Shown piece by piece: positions 48,016-55,716 of a stretch of DNA of 64,000 bases. How positions within the stretch are numbered: position 1 is the stretch's first letter; each line of letters starts with the position of its first letter. This DNA comes from Bisbaumannia salifodinae. Its GTDB lineage: Bacteria; Pseudomonadota; Gammaproteobacteria; Pseudomonadales; Halomonadaceae. Below the pieces are notes generated by a model. It had not been told where the DNA came from, searched no databases, and worked only from the letters and a program-made list of their open reading frames with translations. The translations under genes and the position numbers were made by a program. The stretch is taken from assembly GCF_039522585.1 (NCBI RefSeq), contig NZ_BAAADR010000012.1; one strand, given 5' to 3'.

Positions 48016-48528
48016 TCAGGACTTTTTAAAGGCCTGCAGATCCTGGGGATCGAAGCCCTCCACTGCCTCCGACAGGCCGCGCTCGGCGCGCCACTGGCGC
48101 ACCTTGAGGCGCTCCGCCAGCAGCTCGCCGTCGTCGTCCAGGGTGCGGCCGTTGAGTTCCGCGAGCTGGGCCATGCCCTGGTGGTAGAAGGTCAGCAGAT
48201 GCAGGGCCGAGTTATTGCCCTCCTCCACCGCCTCGCGCAGCGTTCTCAGGTAACCGCTGACCTTGGAGAGGTGGCCCTTGAGCTGCCACACATAGCGCAC
48301 CTCGGTCATCCAGGGCCGCTCCTTGAGGGCGGCGAAGACCAGGCTGGTGGCGATCAGCCCCAGCAGCACCCCCAGGGCATTGAGCCAGAGACTGGAGCCG
48401 AAGGCATGCACCAGCAGCTGGGAGAAGAGCAGCCCGAAGACCAGCAGCTGGCCCGCCATGGCCAGGCTGATCAGGCGCGCCTTGCGGCGGTAGGTCTCGG
48501 GGTCGTGGGTCTCGAAGCGGAACATCAT
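48016..48528 (-). CDS. DUF3087 membrane protein
   Basis: Function unknown. The 170-residue product from the ATG at 48528 (MMFRFETHDPETYRRKARLI) has two membrane helices at about residues 20-40 and 48-68 and a cytoplasmic helical domain with YVWQLKGHLSKVSGYLRTL, which matches my recollection of DUF3087 in marine gammaproteobacteria. A TTG 6 bp upstream also fits the frame. It lies alone on the minus strand. Confidence 0.75.
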   Translation of the reverse strand: MMFRFETHDPETYRRKARLISLAMAGQLLVFGLLFSQLLVHAFGSSLWLNALGVLLGLIATSLVFAALKERPWMTEVRYVWQLKGHLSKVSGYLRTLREAVEEGNNSALHLLTFYHQGMAQLAELNGRTLDDDGELLAERLKVRQWRAERGLSEAVEGFDPQDLQAFKKS

Positions 48529-48594
48529 CGGCAAAAGGTCCTGGGCATCACGGGATGGCTGGCGATTATCCCGTGATACCGCCCCCGGGTAAAT

Positions 48595-48729
48595 TCAGCC
48601 TAAACAGTTGAGGTAGAGGTCGCGAGTCAGGCGAGTCCAGAGGCTGACGTCCTTGGGCAGGACCTCGGAGTAGCCAAGTACGAGTAATACGTCATCGAAC
48701 GTAAGAGCTTCTTGGGTCATACGTAGCAT
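48595..48729 (-). pseudogene. guaB: 5' fragment of guaB (IMP dehydrogenase), truncated
   Basis: The 44-codon frame starts MLRMTQEALTFDDVLLVLGY and continues SEVLPKDVSLWTRLTRDLYL before a stop. This is the N-terminus of IMP dehydrogenase (family MLRI-x-x-EALTFDDVLLVP), a protein of about 490 residues; everything after the first 40 or so residues is missing. Changes such as Pro to Leu at position 18 suggest decay. The full guaB must be elsewhere. It lies 67 bp downstream of the hydrolase gene. Confidence 0.85.
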
Positions 48730-48795
48730 AATCGGCAACACCCAGTGCGCTGGTGGGAAGAGGAAGGCGAGGTTAATCAACCACCCGACCTTGCA

Positions 48796-49608
48796 TCAAC
48801 GCAACACCTGCTCCAGGGCGGCGGCGATGGCCTCCGGGGCATCCTCCTGGACCAGGTGTCCGGCCTCGGCCACCGGCGTGAGGGTCGCCCCGGGCAGCCT
48901 CGTCTGTAGCTCGCGTCCTCGGGCGATAGGCACCCAGCTGTCCCGCTCGCCCCACAGCAGTTGCACCGGGCACCGCACCCGGGCCAACAGGGGCGCGATC
49001 TCGTCAGTGTAGCTCTGGTCCATCTGAGCGATCTGGCGGTAGAACCCCGCCTGCCCCACCTCGCCCCGCCAGGGAGCGCAATAGGTCTCCAGGGCCTCCT
49101 CGGATAGCGGCCGCCAGGCGGCGTCCTGCAGGTACGCTCGCAGCAGGGCCTCATGGAGATAGGGCGGCAGGCCGCGGAAGGCCTCCTCGTGCCGACGAAC
49201 ATGCTGGACGAAGGGCGAGCCCCAAGGCGACAGCACGACCGGGTCTACCAAGGTTAGGCTGCGATAGTCCAGGCCATCGAGCAAGTGGGCGCGCAACGCC
49301 GTGGTGCCACCGAAGTCATGGGCCAGCACATCCGGCGCCTCGAGCCGCCAGTGTGCGAACAGCGCCGCCAACAGGCGGTTCTGCACGCCCAGTGATACGT
49401 CCTGCTCTGCGCGCTTCGCCGAGCGTCCGTAGCCCAGCAGGTCAAAGAGGTGGACCCGCCGCCAATGCTGGAGGTGCGGTACCAGGCGCCGCCACACCCG
49501 CGACGAGAATGGCGTGCCATGGATTGCTACCAGCGGCGGGCCCTCGCCCACCACCTCGGTATGTACGAACTGCCCTTCGAAATGGAACCCCAAGCGTGAT
49601 GCCGCCAT
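48796..49608 (-). CDS. Alpha/beta hydrolase with Asp nucleophile (haloalkane dehalogenase/epoxide hydrolase-like)
   Basis: Substrate unknown. From the ATG at 49608 the product is 270 residues. It has the oxyanion HGTP at residue 30, a nucleophile elbow AHDFGG with Asp98 in place of Ser, as in haloalkane dehalogenases and epoxide hydrolases, a catalytic-acid region GERDSWVP, and the His in EAGHLVQED. A TTG 21 bp upstream keeps the frame. It is divergent from the CGNR regulator gene over a 120-bp AT-rich gap, which suggests local control. Confidence 0.85.
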   Translation of the reverse strand: MAASRLGFHFEGQFVHTEVVGEGPPLVAIHGTPFSSRVWRRLVPHLQHWRRVHLFDLLGYGRSAKRAEQDVSLGVQNRLLAALFAHWRLEAPDVLAHDFGGTTALRAHLLDGLDYRSLTLVDPVVLSPWGSPFVQHVRRHEEAFRGLPPYLHEALLRAYLQDAAWRPLSEEALETYCAPWRGEVGQAGFYRQIAQMDQSYTDEIAPLLARVRCPVQLLWGERDSWVPIARGRELQTRLPGATLTPVAEAGHLVQEDAPEAIAAALEQVLR

Positions 49609-49728
49609 CCGACTAACCCTCTTTATCAATTTTAGGCATTAGCCAGTCAAGACCAAAAAGCCTAACTTGTAAAGAGCATTTAAAGCATTAAACTGGTAGG
49701 CTACTCTCTCACGCACTACTGGACGCCC
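49609..49728. promoter_or_regulatory. Divergent AT-rich control region, hydrolase / CGNR regulator
   Basis: The only clearly AT-rich stretch in this part of the window. It contains TTGTAA, GCATTTAAAGCATTAAAC and two TTAGGCATTAG/GCCTAAC-like blocks that could be operator halves. No precise promoter can be assigned. Confidence 0.4.
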
Positions 49729-50292
49729 ATGGATCGACGCCCCTGGACCGAACACGACTTCATCGCCGGCGATCCCTGCCTCGACTTCCTCAACACCATC
49801 GGGGATACCGGCAAGACGCGCACCCAGGAGCACCTGGTGGATGCCCAAGCGCTGGACGACTGGGCGCTGGCCCGAGGCCTGATCTCCCCGGACGAGGCAC
49901 CGGCCAGCTCCTCCCGGGAACTGGCGGCGGTGCTCACCATGCGCGAGGGCCTGCATGCCCTCTTCGCCTCGATCGCCCGGGGAGAGGCCAACGCCCTAGC
50001 CTGGGAGGTGGTGCGCGGCGACCTCGCCGCAGCTCTCGCCGTCAGCCAGCTGGCCAAGCCGTCCCCCGCGATGCTGACCGCCCCACGGCTGCCCGAGCGA
50101 CTTGCCCTGGCCGCCCTGGCGCTGCTGCACGACGGCCGTGTGGCGCGGCTCAAGGAGTGCGGTCGCTGCAGTTGGCTGTTCCTCGACCAGTCCAAGGCCC
50201 GTCGACGCCGCTGGTGCCGCACCGAGGTGTGCGGAAATCGGGCACGAGTCGAGCGCCATTACCGTAAGCGCCATGGCCCCGAGCCCCCCTGA
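49729..50292 (+). CDS. ABATE/CGNR zinc finger protein, probable stress regulator
   Basis: Probable DNA- or RNA-binding regulator. The 187-residue product has the ABATE-type N-terminal domain (GDPCLDFLNTIGD) and the C-terminal zinc finger with CGRCSWLFLDQSKARRRRWC and then CGNR, followed by a basic helix ending in YRKRH. Four cysteines, the CGNR motif and length all fit the family. It is divergent from the hydrolase gene and may control it (inference). Confidence 0.88.
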   Translation: MDRRPWTEHDFIAGDPCLDFLNTIGDTGKTRTQEHLVDAQALDDWALARGLISPDEAPASSSRELAAVLTMREGLHALFASIARGEANALAWEVVRGDLAAALAVSQLAKPSPAMLTAPRLPERLALAALALLHDGRVARLKECGRCSWLFLDQSKARRRRWCRTEVCGNRARVERHYRKRHGPEPP

Positions 50293-50430
50293 CGTCCCAA
50301 GCTCGGCGTGTGTCGAGACGGGGCTCCTGGCGTGGAGTCGGCAGGATCGGGGCAGGGGCGGGTCACCGCCGCCGGACGAGGTGTGGCGGAGGGAAACCTC
50401 GTGAGACTGGCCACCTCAGTCATTGCAGAG

Positions 50431-50667
50431 CTATCGCAGTTAGCCCCCTTCCCTGTTTAGGCCCAAGGCTATCCTGGGGACAGGCACTTCGGAAGGCCGG
50501 CCCCGCGCAAAGACGCGGTGAATCCCTCCATGGACGCTCGACTTTTTCCTGAGGCGCTACGCTATCCTGCTTCGCGTTCAGGACCGGGGTAGGCCATCCA
50601 TGGCCTACCCGTTCGGAGCAGTGCTCCTCACCCCTGAAAAAGGCGCTTTGCTCCGGCCGGCCCCAGC
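50431..50667 (+). repeat. Structured intergenic repeat, family R2, copy c (long form)
   Basis: Starts CTATCGCAGTTAG. Arms CTGGGGACAGG (50474-50484) and CCGGCCCCAG (50657-50666) pair over their CTGGGG / CCCCAG part. Inside are GGTGAATCCCTCCATGG, the hairpin GGGTAGGCCA-TCCA-TGGCCTACCC and GGAGCA-G-TGCTCC. It lies between convergent CGNR and DAHP synthase genes; the stretch 50293-50430 before it shows nothing I can name. Confidence 0.75.
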
Positions 50668-50676
50668 GCCCCTGAA

Positions 50677-51753
50677 TTATTCTGAAGTGCTGAGCCTGAA
50701 CCGTTCCGCCGCCAATTGCAGCAGATGCTCGGTGCTCTCCCAGCCCAGGCAGGCATCGGTCACCGAGACGCCGTAGCGCAGCGCACCAGGATTAAGGGGC
50801 TGCTTGCCCTCGTGGAGGTGGCTCTCCAGCATCACCCCACACAGCGCCGTCTCCCCGGCCAGACGCTGGGCCAGCACGTCCAACAGCACCTCGCTCTGGC
50901 GGCGGTGATCCTTGCGCGAGTTGGCGTGGCTGCAATCCACCATCAGCCTCGGGGTCAGTCCCGCCTCGCTCAGCGCCCGGCGTGCCTTGACCACGTGAGG
51001 CGCCTGATAGTTGGGCTCGCCGTGGCCACCGCGCAGCACCAGGTGAGTATGGGCATTGCCCGGGGTGGTGCGCATCACCGGCTGCCCATCCGCGCCGAGG
51101 GCGAAGTGGTGGTGGGAGCGGGCGGCGGCCTGGATGGCGTCGATGGCCACCTGGGTGCCGCCGTCGGTAGCGTTCTTGAAGCCCACCACGGCCCCCAGGC
51201 CGCTGGCCAGTTCGCGATGGATCTGGGATTCGGTGGTGCGGGCGCCGATGGCGGCCCAGGCCAGCAGGTCCTCCAGGTAGGGGGCGATCATCGGCTGCAG
51301 CAGCTCGGTGGCCACCGGCAGGCCCAGATCGACGATCTCGCGCATCAGTTCCCGGGAGAGCGCCAGCCCATGGGGCATGTCGTCGCTGCCGTCCAGGTGA
51401 GGATCATAGGCCAGGCCCTTCCAGCCCACCGTGGTGCGGGGCTTTTCCACATAGACCCGCATCACCACCAGCAGCCGATCGGACACCGCCTCGGCGAGCG
51501 GCGCCAGCCGCCGGGCGTACTCCAGGGCCGCCTTGGGGTCATGGATGGAACAGGGTCCCACCACCACCAGCAGGCGATCGTCGCGCCCCTCGAGGATGGC
51601 GTGGATGGCCTCGCGCTGGGCCGCGACGCGGGCCCGCTGGCCGGCATCCAGGGGCAGGCGCTGGCGCAACTGGGCGGGACTGGGCAGGGGCCGTTCAAGC
51701 GACTCGGTCATGGGGGCCTGGGATTGCTCGGCAAGGGCGAGATGGGCATTCAT
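50677..51753 (-). CDS. 3-deoxy-7-phosphoheptulonate (DAHP) synthase, class I
   Basis: First step of the shikimate pathway: condenses phosphoenolpyruvate and erythrose 4-phosphate. The 358-residue product has VVGPCSIHDPKAALEYARRL, RVYVEKPRTTVGWKGL, GFKNATDGGTQVA and MVDCSHANSRKDH, all AroF/G/H hallmarks. Which end product inhibits it cannot be read from sequence, so I give no symbol. The ATG overlaps the stop of a 55-codon leader frame (ATGA), and a second leader with aromatic codons and alternate helices lies upstream. Confidence 0.96.
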   Translation of the reverse strand: MNAHLALAEQSQAPMTESLERPLPSPAQLRQRLPLDAGQRARVAAQREAIHAILEGRDDRLLVVVGPCSIHDPKAALEYARRLAPLAEAVSDRLLVVMRVYVEKPRTTVGWKGLAYDPHLDGSDDMPHGLALSRELMREIVDLGLPVATELLQPMIAPYLEDLLAWAAIGARTTESQIHRELASGLGAVVGFKNATDGGTQVAIDAIQAAARSHHHFALGADGQPVMRTTPGNAHTHLVLRGGHGEPNYQAPHVVKARRALSEAGLTPRLMVDCSHANSRKDHRRQSEVLLDVLAQRLAGETALCGVMLESHLHEGKQPLNPGALRYGVSVTDACLGWESTEHLLQLAAERFRLSTSE

Positions 51754-51917
51754 CGTAACGAACTCCGGTCATGGCATCGGTTGGCGTGGCCACCCAGAAT
51801 CACCCGGCCGGAGGTGGCAGCTGATGCCGACCGAGCGCCGCTAAATCGCCAGCTACCATAGCCGTAATAGGCCAGGGAAACGGGGCGAAGGGCGGCGTAG
51901 GTATCGCGGTCGAACAT
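51750..51917 (-). CDS. Second leader peptide, translationally coupled to DAHP synthase
   Basis: 55 codons starting MFDRDTYAALRPVSLAYYGY, then GSWRF. It has a good ribosome site (AGGAG 8 nt before the ATG) and its TGA overlaps the DAHP synthase ATG. It is rich in Tyr, Trp and Phe within residues 17-25. The stretch resembles GYGYWF of the first leader, both in peptide and DNA (TTAYGGCTAT...TTTAGCG), which suggests duplication. No family recognised. Confidence 0.7.
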   Translation of the reverse strand: MFDRDTYAALRPVSLAYYGYGSWRFSGARSASAATSGRVILGGHANRCHDRSSLR

Positions 51918-51963
51918 CGGCTGACTCCTGTCAGTTTGCTGTCTATGTGGTTCCCAGAACGCA

Positions 51964-52058
51964 GAACCCCCGGGCGGGGTTGCCGTCCGGGGGTTCGATA
52001 CGCTGGCGGCAACCCTGGTCGGGGCGCGCCTGGTGGCTGGGCTCAGCGCCTGGCCACC
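51964..52058 (-). promoter_or_regulatory. Candidate attenuator with mutually exclusive helices
   Basis: Helix 1: GCCACC (52053-52058) with GGTGGC (52032-52037), at the end of the first leader frame. Helix 2: GGGTTGCCG (51977-51985) with CGGCAACCC (52007-52015). Helix 3: GAACCCCCGG (51964-51973) with CCGGGGGTTC (51987-51996). Helices 2 and 3 cannot form together. No long U tract follows helix 3, so the effect could be on termination, Rho access or translation of the next frame. Confidence 0.6.
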
Positions 52059-52168
52059 GGCACGCCGGCGCTAAACCAATAGCCATAACCGCGCCAGCCG
52101 GCACCCAGCACGCGCTCGCCGCCGGAGGCGGTGAGAGACAGCGGGGTCGGGAGGGCACGGTTGAGCAT
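52043..52168 (-). CDS. First leader peptide, aromatic-rich
   Basis: 41 codons from an ATG at 52168 preceded by GGAG. The end of the peptide reads GAGWRGYGYWFSAGVPVARR, with two Trp, two Tyr and one Phe inside eight residues, in front of alternate RNA helices. This is the layout of an amino-acid-sensing attenuator leader. Which aromatic tRNA is sensed cannot be told. Confidence 0.7.
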   Translation of the reverse strand: MLNRALPTPLSLTASGGERVLGAGWRGYGYWFSAGVPVARR

Positions 52169-52204
52169 TTGGGGGCTCCGTCGCGAAGGGGAATCTGGCT
52201 TTAC

Positions 52205-52232
52205 ATCCTACACGGACCAGGCCGCTTGGCAA
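52205..52232 (-). promoter_or_regulatory. Candidate promoter of the DAHP synthase leader transcript
   Basis: Minus-strand TTGCCA (52227-52232) and TAGGAT (52205-52210), 16 bp apart, ending 37 bp before the first leader ATG. Confidence 0.5.
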
Positions 52233-52251
52233 CCCCCGGCCGGGCCACGGG

Positions 52252-52290
52252 ATATTGCAGTTAGCTTTGTAGCCCGGGGCTACCCTTAGC
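52252..52290 (+). repeat. Truncated R2 repeat fragment
   Basis: ATATTGCAGTTAG followed by GTAGCCCGGGGCTACCCT matches the 5' part of R2 copies b and c; the remainder of the element is missing. Confidence 0.5.
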
Positions 52291-52329
52291 TACTTCAACT
52301 ACGATGGCCCTGCGACCTCGCCACGGGCC

Positions 52330-52452
52330 TTAGCCGAAGAGACGCACCAGGGCCATGGTGCCGGGCAGGGCCGTCATGCCGAGGAAGACCACCAGGCCGA
52401 TTACCACCAGCAGCACGCCGGTGTCGTCCTTGAAGTTGGGATCATGGGCCAT
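52330..52452 (-). CDS. Small membrane protein, 40 residues
   Basis: The frame from the ATG at 52452 has an ideal ribosome site (AAGGAG, 7 nt before). The peptide starts MAHDPNFKDDTGVLLVVIGL and has one membrane helix (VLLVVIGLVVFLGMTALPG). I do not recognise a family. It lies between folM and the DAHP synthase leader on the same strand. Confidence 0.65.
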   Translation of the reverse strand: MAHDPNFKDDTGVLLVVIGLVVFLGMTALPGTMALVRLFG

Positions 52453-52512
52453 CGTCTTGCTCCTTCAGTCAACGAGTTCGTCTTCAGTCTAGCCGCCCCG
52501 AGGGGACGGCCC

Positions 52513-53226
52513 TCAACGCAGGTGACGGCCGCCATCCACCGGCAGGGTCACCCCGGTCACGTAGCGGTTATCGAGCAGGTAACGCAGGCTCTGGTAGATC
52601 ACCCCGGGGCCCGGGACCATCTCCATCAGCGACTTGGCCCTGGCCTTCTCGGCATAGGCCTCGTCGTCCCCCGCGTTGAGCATGATCAGCGCCGGGGCGA
52701 TGGCATTGACTTGGATCCGCGGGGCATACATGGCGGCGAACGATAGCGTCAGGTTATCGAGCCCCGCCTTGGTGGCGGCGTAGGCGGCGTGCTTCTTGGA
52801 GCCCTTGCGCACCACATAGTCGGTCATATGCACGATATCCCGCTGGGGCTCGCTGCACGCCTCCAGCAACTCGCGACAGTGCAGGTTGATCAGGTAGGGC
52901 GCCTGCATATGCACCCGGAACAACCGCTCGAAGTCGGCGCCCGCCTCGCTCCCGGTGCCGTCCGGCGCCCAGTCGCCGGCGTTATGCACGATGGCGCGCA
53001 GCGACGAGGTCTGCGCCTTGAGGCGGGCGATAAAGTCGAGGATGCCCGCCTCGCTGGAAAAATCGGCCGGCAGGGTCACCACGCCGCGCCGGCGCAGCTC
53101 GTCGAGCTCCGGGCGCTCGCGGCGATGGCTGATGATCACCGGATGACCGTCGTCGAGCAGGCGCTCGGCGCAGTGGCGCCCCAGGCGCTGGGCACCGCCG
53201 GTGATCAATACCGGCGAGGCGCTCAC
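52513..53226 (-). CDS. folM: Dihydromonapterin/dihydrofolate reductase FolM
   Basis: Short-chain dehydrogenase that reduces dihydromonapterin (and weakly dihydrofolate) with NADPH. The 237-residue product has the nucleotide motif ITGGAQRLGRHCAERL typical of FolM and the catalytic YAATKAG (Y-X-X-X-K), then MVPGPGVIYQSLRYLL. The GTG start at 53226 overlaps the fre stop (GTGA). It ends the ubiD-fre-folM operon. Confidence 0.9.
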   Translation of the reverse strand: MSASPVLITGGAQRLGRHCAERLLDDGHPVIISHRRERPELDELRRRGVVTLPADFSSEAGILDFIARLKAQTSSLRAIVHNAGDWAPDGTGSEAGADFERLFRVHMQAPYLINLHCRELLEACSEPQRDIVHMTDYVVRKGSKKHAAYAATKAGLDNLTLSFAAMYAPRIQVNAIAPALIMLNAGDDEAYAEKARAKSLMEMVPGPGVIYQSLRYLLDNRYVTGVTLPVDGGRHLR

Positions 53227-53984
53227 GACGAGGCTTCCTGACGCGGCAACAGCGGCTCCCGGGGGGCATAGGCGAAGACATCGGAGAACACCCGCGGCGC
53301 CTCCAGGCCCAGGGGCGCCAGCGCGTCCAGGCAGGCGTAGACCATGCCCGGCGAGCCGGAGAGGTAGACGTCATGGCCAGCCACCGAGCCCAGGTCACGC
53401 GACAGCGCCTCGTCGATACGCCCGATATGGCTACGGATGCGCTCGCCGTCGAAGGGCTCCTCCGGCGCCACCTCCATCACCCCGTGGAAGTGGAAGTGAG
53501 GGTGCCGCTCGGCCCACTCCCGGGCCTGGCTCTCCAGGTAGAGATCGCGGCGCTCGCGCACCGCCCACCACAGCTGGATGGGCCGCTCATGGGCGACGAA
53601 GGCCGCCTCGAGCATCGCCTTCATCTGGGCGAAGCCGGTGCCGGCGGCGATCAGCGTCAGGGGGCGCCGGCTGTCGCGGTCGAGGATGCAGTCGCCACCG
53701 GGCAGGCGCAGGGTCAGCTGGGCGGCGTGCTGCATCATCTCGCGCAGCCGCGCCGAATTGGAGCGCTCCGGCCAGTGCTGGATATGCAGCTCCAGGATGC
53801 CGTCGTCCACATGGGCATTGGCGATGGAGAAAGGCACCCAGGTGCCCTCGTCCAACTGCAGCTCCAGGTACTGCCCCGGCGCATGGGACAGCGCCTCGGG
53901 CCGCCCCTCCAGGGTCACGCGGAAAACGTCGGGGGTGAGATCCTCCACCGCCGCGACATGGCAGGTCACTGTCCTGGCCGTCAT
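53223..53984 (-). CDS. fre: NAD(P)H-flavin reductase Fre
   Basis: Reduces free flavins with NAD(P)H, supplying reduced FMN for ubiquinone-pathway and other enzymes. The 253-residue product has the FAD-domain motif VPFSIANA (Arg of the usual RPFS replaced by Val) and the NAD-domain GTGFAQMKAMLEA and YLSGSPGMVYACLDAL. Start overlaps the ubiD stop (ATGA). Coupling to ubiD is functional: UbiX, which makes the prenyl-FMN cofactor of UbiD, uses reduced FMN. Confidence 0.92.
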   Translation of the reverse strand: MTARTVTCHVAAVEDLTPDVFRVTLEGRPEALSHAPGQYLELQLDEGTWVPFSIANAHVDDGILELHIQHWPERSNSARLREMMQHAAQLTLRLPGGDCILDRDSRRPLTLIAAGTGFAQMKAMLEAAFVAHERPIQLWWAVRERRDLYLESQAREWAERHPHFHFHGVMEVAPEEPFDGERIRSHIGRIDEALSRDLGSVAGHDVYLSGSPGMVYACLDALAPLGLEAPRVFSDVFAYAPREPLLPRQEASS

Positions 53985-55477
53985 GATGTCCTCTTGTGGT
54001 TAGTCGCCGGCAGTTCGATGCCCAGCTCGTCCCAGCGGGCGTCGACCCGGGCCTTGATGGCCTCGTCCATTACGATGGGGGTGCCCCACTCGCGGTCGGT
54101 CTCGCCGGGCCATTTATTGGTGGCGTCCATGCCCATCTTGGAGCCGAGCCCCGCCACCGGCGAGGCGAAATCCAGGTAGTCGATGGGGGTGTTCTCCACC
54201 AGCAGGGTGTCCCGGGCCGGGTCCATGCGGGTGGTGATGGCCCAGATCACGTCTTCCCAGTTGCGGGCGTCCACGTCGTCGTCCAGCACGATCACGAACT
54301 TGGTGTACATGAATTGGCGCAGGAAGCTCCATACCCCCATCATCACCCGCTTGGCGTGGCCCGGGTACTGCTTCTTCATGGTCACCACCGCCATGCGGTA
54401 GGAGCAGCCCTCCGGGGGCAGGTAGAAGTCGACGATCTCCGGGAACTGCTTGCGCAGGATGGGCACGAAGACCTCGTTGAGGGCCAGCCCCAGGATCGCC
54501 GGCTCGTCCGGCGGGCGCCCGGTGTAGGTGGAGTGGTAGATGGCGTCGCGGCGCATCGTCATGCGGGTCACGGTGAACACCGGGAAGGACTCCACCTCGT
54601 TGTAGTAGCCGGTGTGGTCGCCATAGGGGCCTTCCGGGGCCATGTCCTCGGGGTGGATAAAGCCCTCGAGGATGATCTCGGCGGAGGCCGGCACCTGCAG
54701 GTCGGCATGGCCGCAGTCGACCAGCTCGGTGCGTGAGCCGCGCAACAGCCCGGCGAAGGCGTACTCGGAGAGGCTGTCCGGCACCGGGGTCACGGCACCC
54801 AGGATGGTGGCCGGGTCGGCGCCGAGCGCCACCGCCACCGGGAAGGGCTCGCCGGGATGGGCCTGCTGGAACTCCTGGAAGTCCAGGGCCCCGCCGCGGT
54901 GGGAGAGCCAGCGCATGATCAGGCGATTGCGGCCAAGCTTCTGCTGGCGATAGATCCCCAGGTTCTGGCGCTTCTTGTGGGGGCCCTTGGTGACCACCAG
55001 GGCCCAGGTGACCAGGGGCGCGGCGTCGCCGGGCCAGCAGTGCTGGATGGGCAGGCGATCCAGGTCGACGGCGTCACCCTCCAGCACCACCTCCTGCACC
55101 GGGGCCTTGCTCACCACCTTGGGCCCCATGCTCAGCACCTGCTTGAAGATCGGCAGCTTCTCCCAGGCGTCCTTGAGCCCCTTGGGCGGGTCCGGCTCCT
55201 TGAGGTAGGCGAGCAGCTTGCCCACCTCGCTCAGCGCCGCCACGGAGTCCTCCCCCATGCCCAGCGCCACCCGGCGCGGGGTGCCGAAGAGGTTGCCCAG
55301 CAGCGGCATGTCGTGACCCTTGACGTTCTCGAACAGCAGCGCCGGGCCCCCGGCCCGCAGGGTGCGGTCGCAGATCTCGGTGACCTCCAGGTAGGGGTCC
55401 ACCTCGGCGCGAATCCGCTGCAGCTCGCCCTGGGCCTCCAGGGCCGCTATAAAGTCCCGCAAATCCTTATATTTCAC
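53981..55477 (-). CDS. ubiD: 4-hydroxy-3-polyprenylbenzoate decarboxylase UbiD
   Basis: Prenylated-FMN-dependent decarboxylase of ubiquinone synthesis. I use the GTG at 55477 (MKYKDLRDFIAALEAQGELQ), preceded by AGGGA; this gives 498 residues. Family features include LLFENVKGHDMPLLGNLFGT, the cofactor-binding QNLGIYRQQKLG and EDMAPEGPYGDHTGYYN with the catalytic glutamate. It is the first gene of ubiD-fre-folM and lies downstream of rho. Confidence 0.96.
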   Translation of the reverse strand: MKYKDLRDFIAALEAQGELQRIRAEVDPYLEVTEICDRTLRAGGPALLFENVKGHDMPLLGNLFGTPRRVALGMGEDSVAALSEVGKLLAYLKEPDPPKGLKDAWEKLPIFKQVLSMGPKVVSKAPVQEVVLEGDAVDLDRLPIQHCWPGDAAPLVTWALVVTKGPHKKRQNLGIYRQQKLGRNRLIMRWLSHRGGALDFQEFQQAHPGEPFPVAVALGADPATILGAVTPVPDSLSEYAFAGLLRGSRTELVDCGHADLQVPASAEIILEGFIHPEDMAPEGPYGDHTGYYNEVESFPVFTVTRMTMRRDAIYHSTYTGRPPDEPAILGLALNEVFVPILRKQFPEIVDFYLPPEGCSYRMAVVTMKKQYPGHAKRVMMGVWSFLRQFMYTKFVIVLDDDVDARNWEDVIWAITTRMDPARDTLLVENTPIDYLDFASPVAGLGSKMGMDATNKWPGETDREWGTPIVMDEAIKARVDARWDELGIELPATNHKRTS

Positions 55478-55505
55478 AGGGTTATTCCCTATGGCTAAAC
55501 GGCAA

Positions 55506-55530
55506 AGGGGCAGCATAACATGCTGCCCCT
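55506..55530 (-). terminator. Hairpin between rho and ubiD
   Basis: GGGGCAGCAT-AAC-ATGCTGCCCC is a perfect 10-bp stem with a 3-nt loop; on the minus strand TTTGCCGTTT follows. It probably ends the rho transcript. Confidence 0.6.
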
Positions 55531-55600
55531 CGGCGTTACTTGCTGATTCCATCGAGTCAGGGTCACTACACCTATCGTCACCAAGACGTTGAGAGATGGC

Positions 55601-55710
55601 CGTCGCGAGCGAAGGCGAGACCAGGCGGAAAACAGCAAAAGCGCGGAGTTTACTTTAGTAAATGAGCAGCTTGAGCTGTTTTCCAACGCCGTATCGCCGA
55701 GCGCAGCAGG
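55601..55710. repeat. Structured intergenic repeat, family R3, copy 1
   Basis: GGAAAACAGC (55627-55636) pairs with GCTGTTTTCC (55675-55684), extended outward by AGGCGA / TCGCC. An inner hairpin TTTAC-TTTA-GTAAA follows GCGGAG. It starts 7 bp after the rho stop. The second copy is at 60251-60362 after accA. Confidence 0.8.
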
Positions 55711-55716
55711 CCAGGA

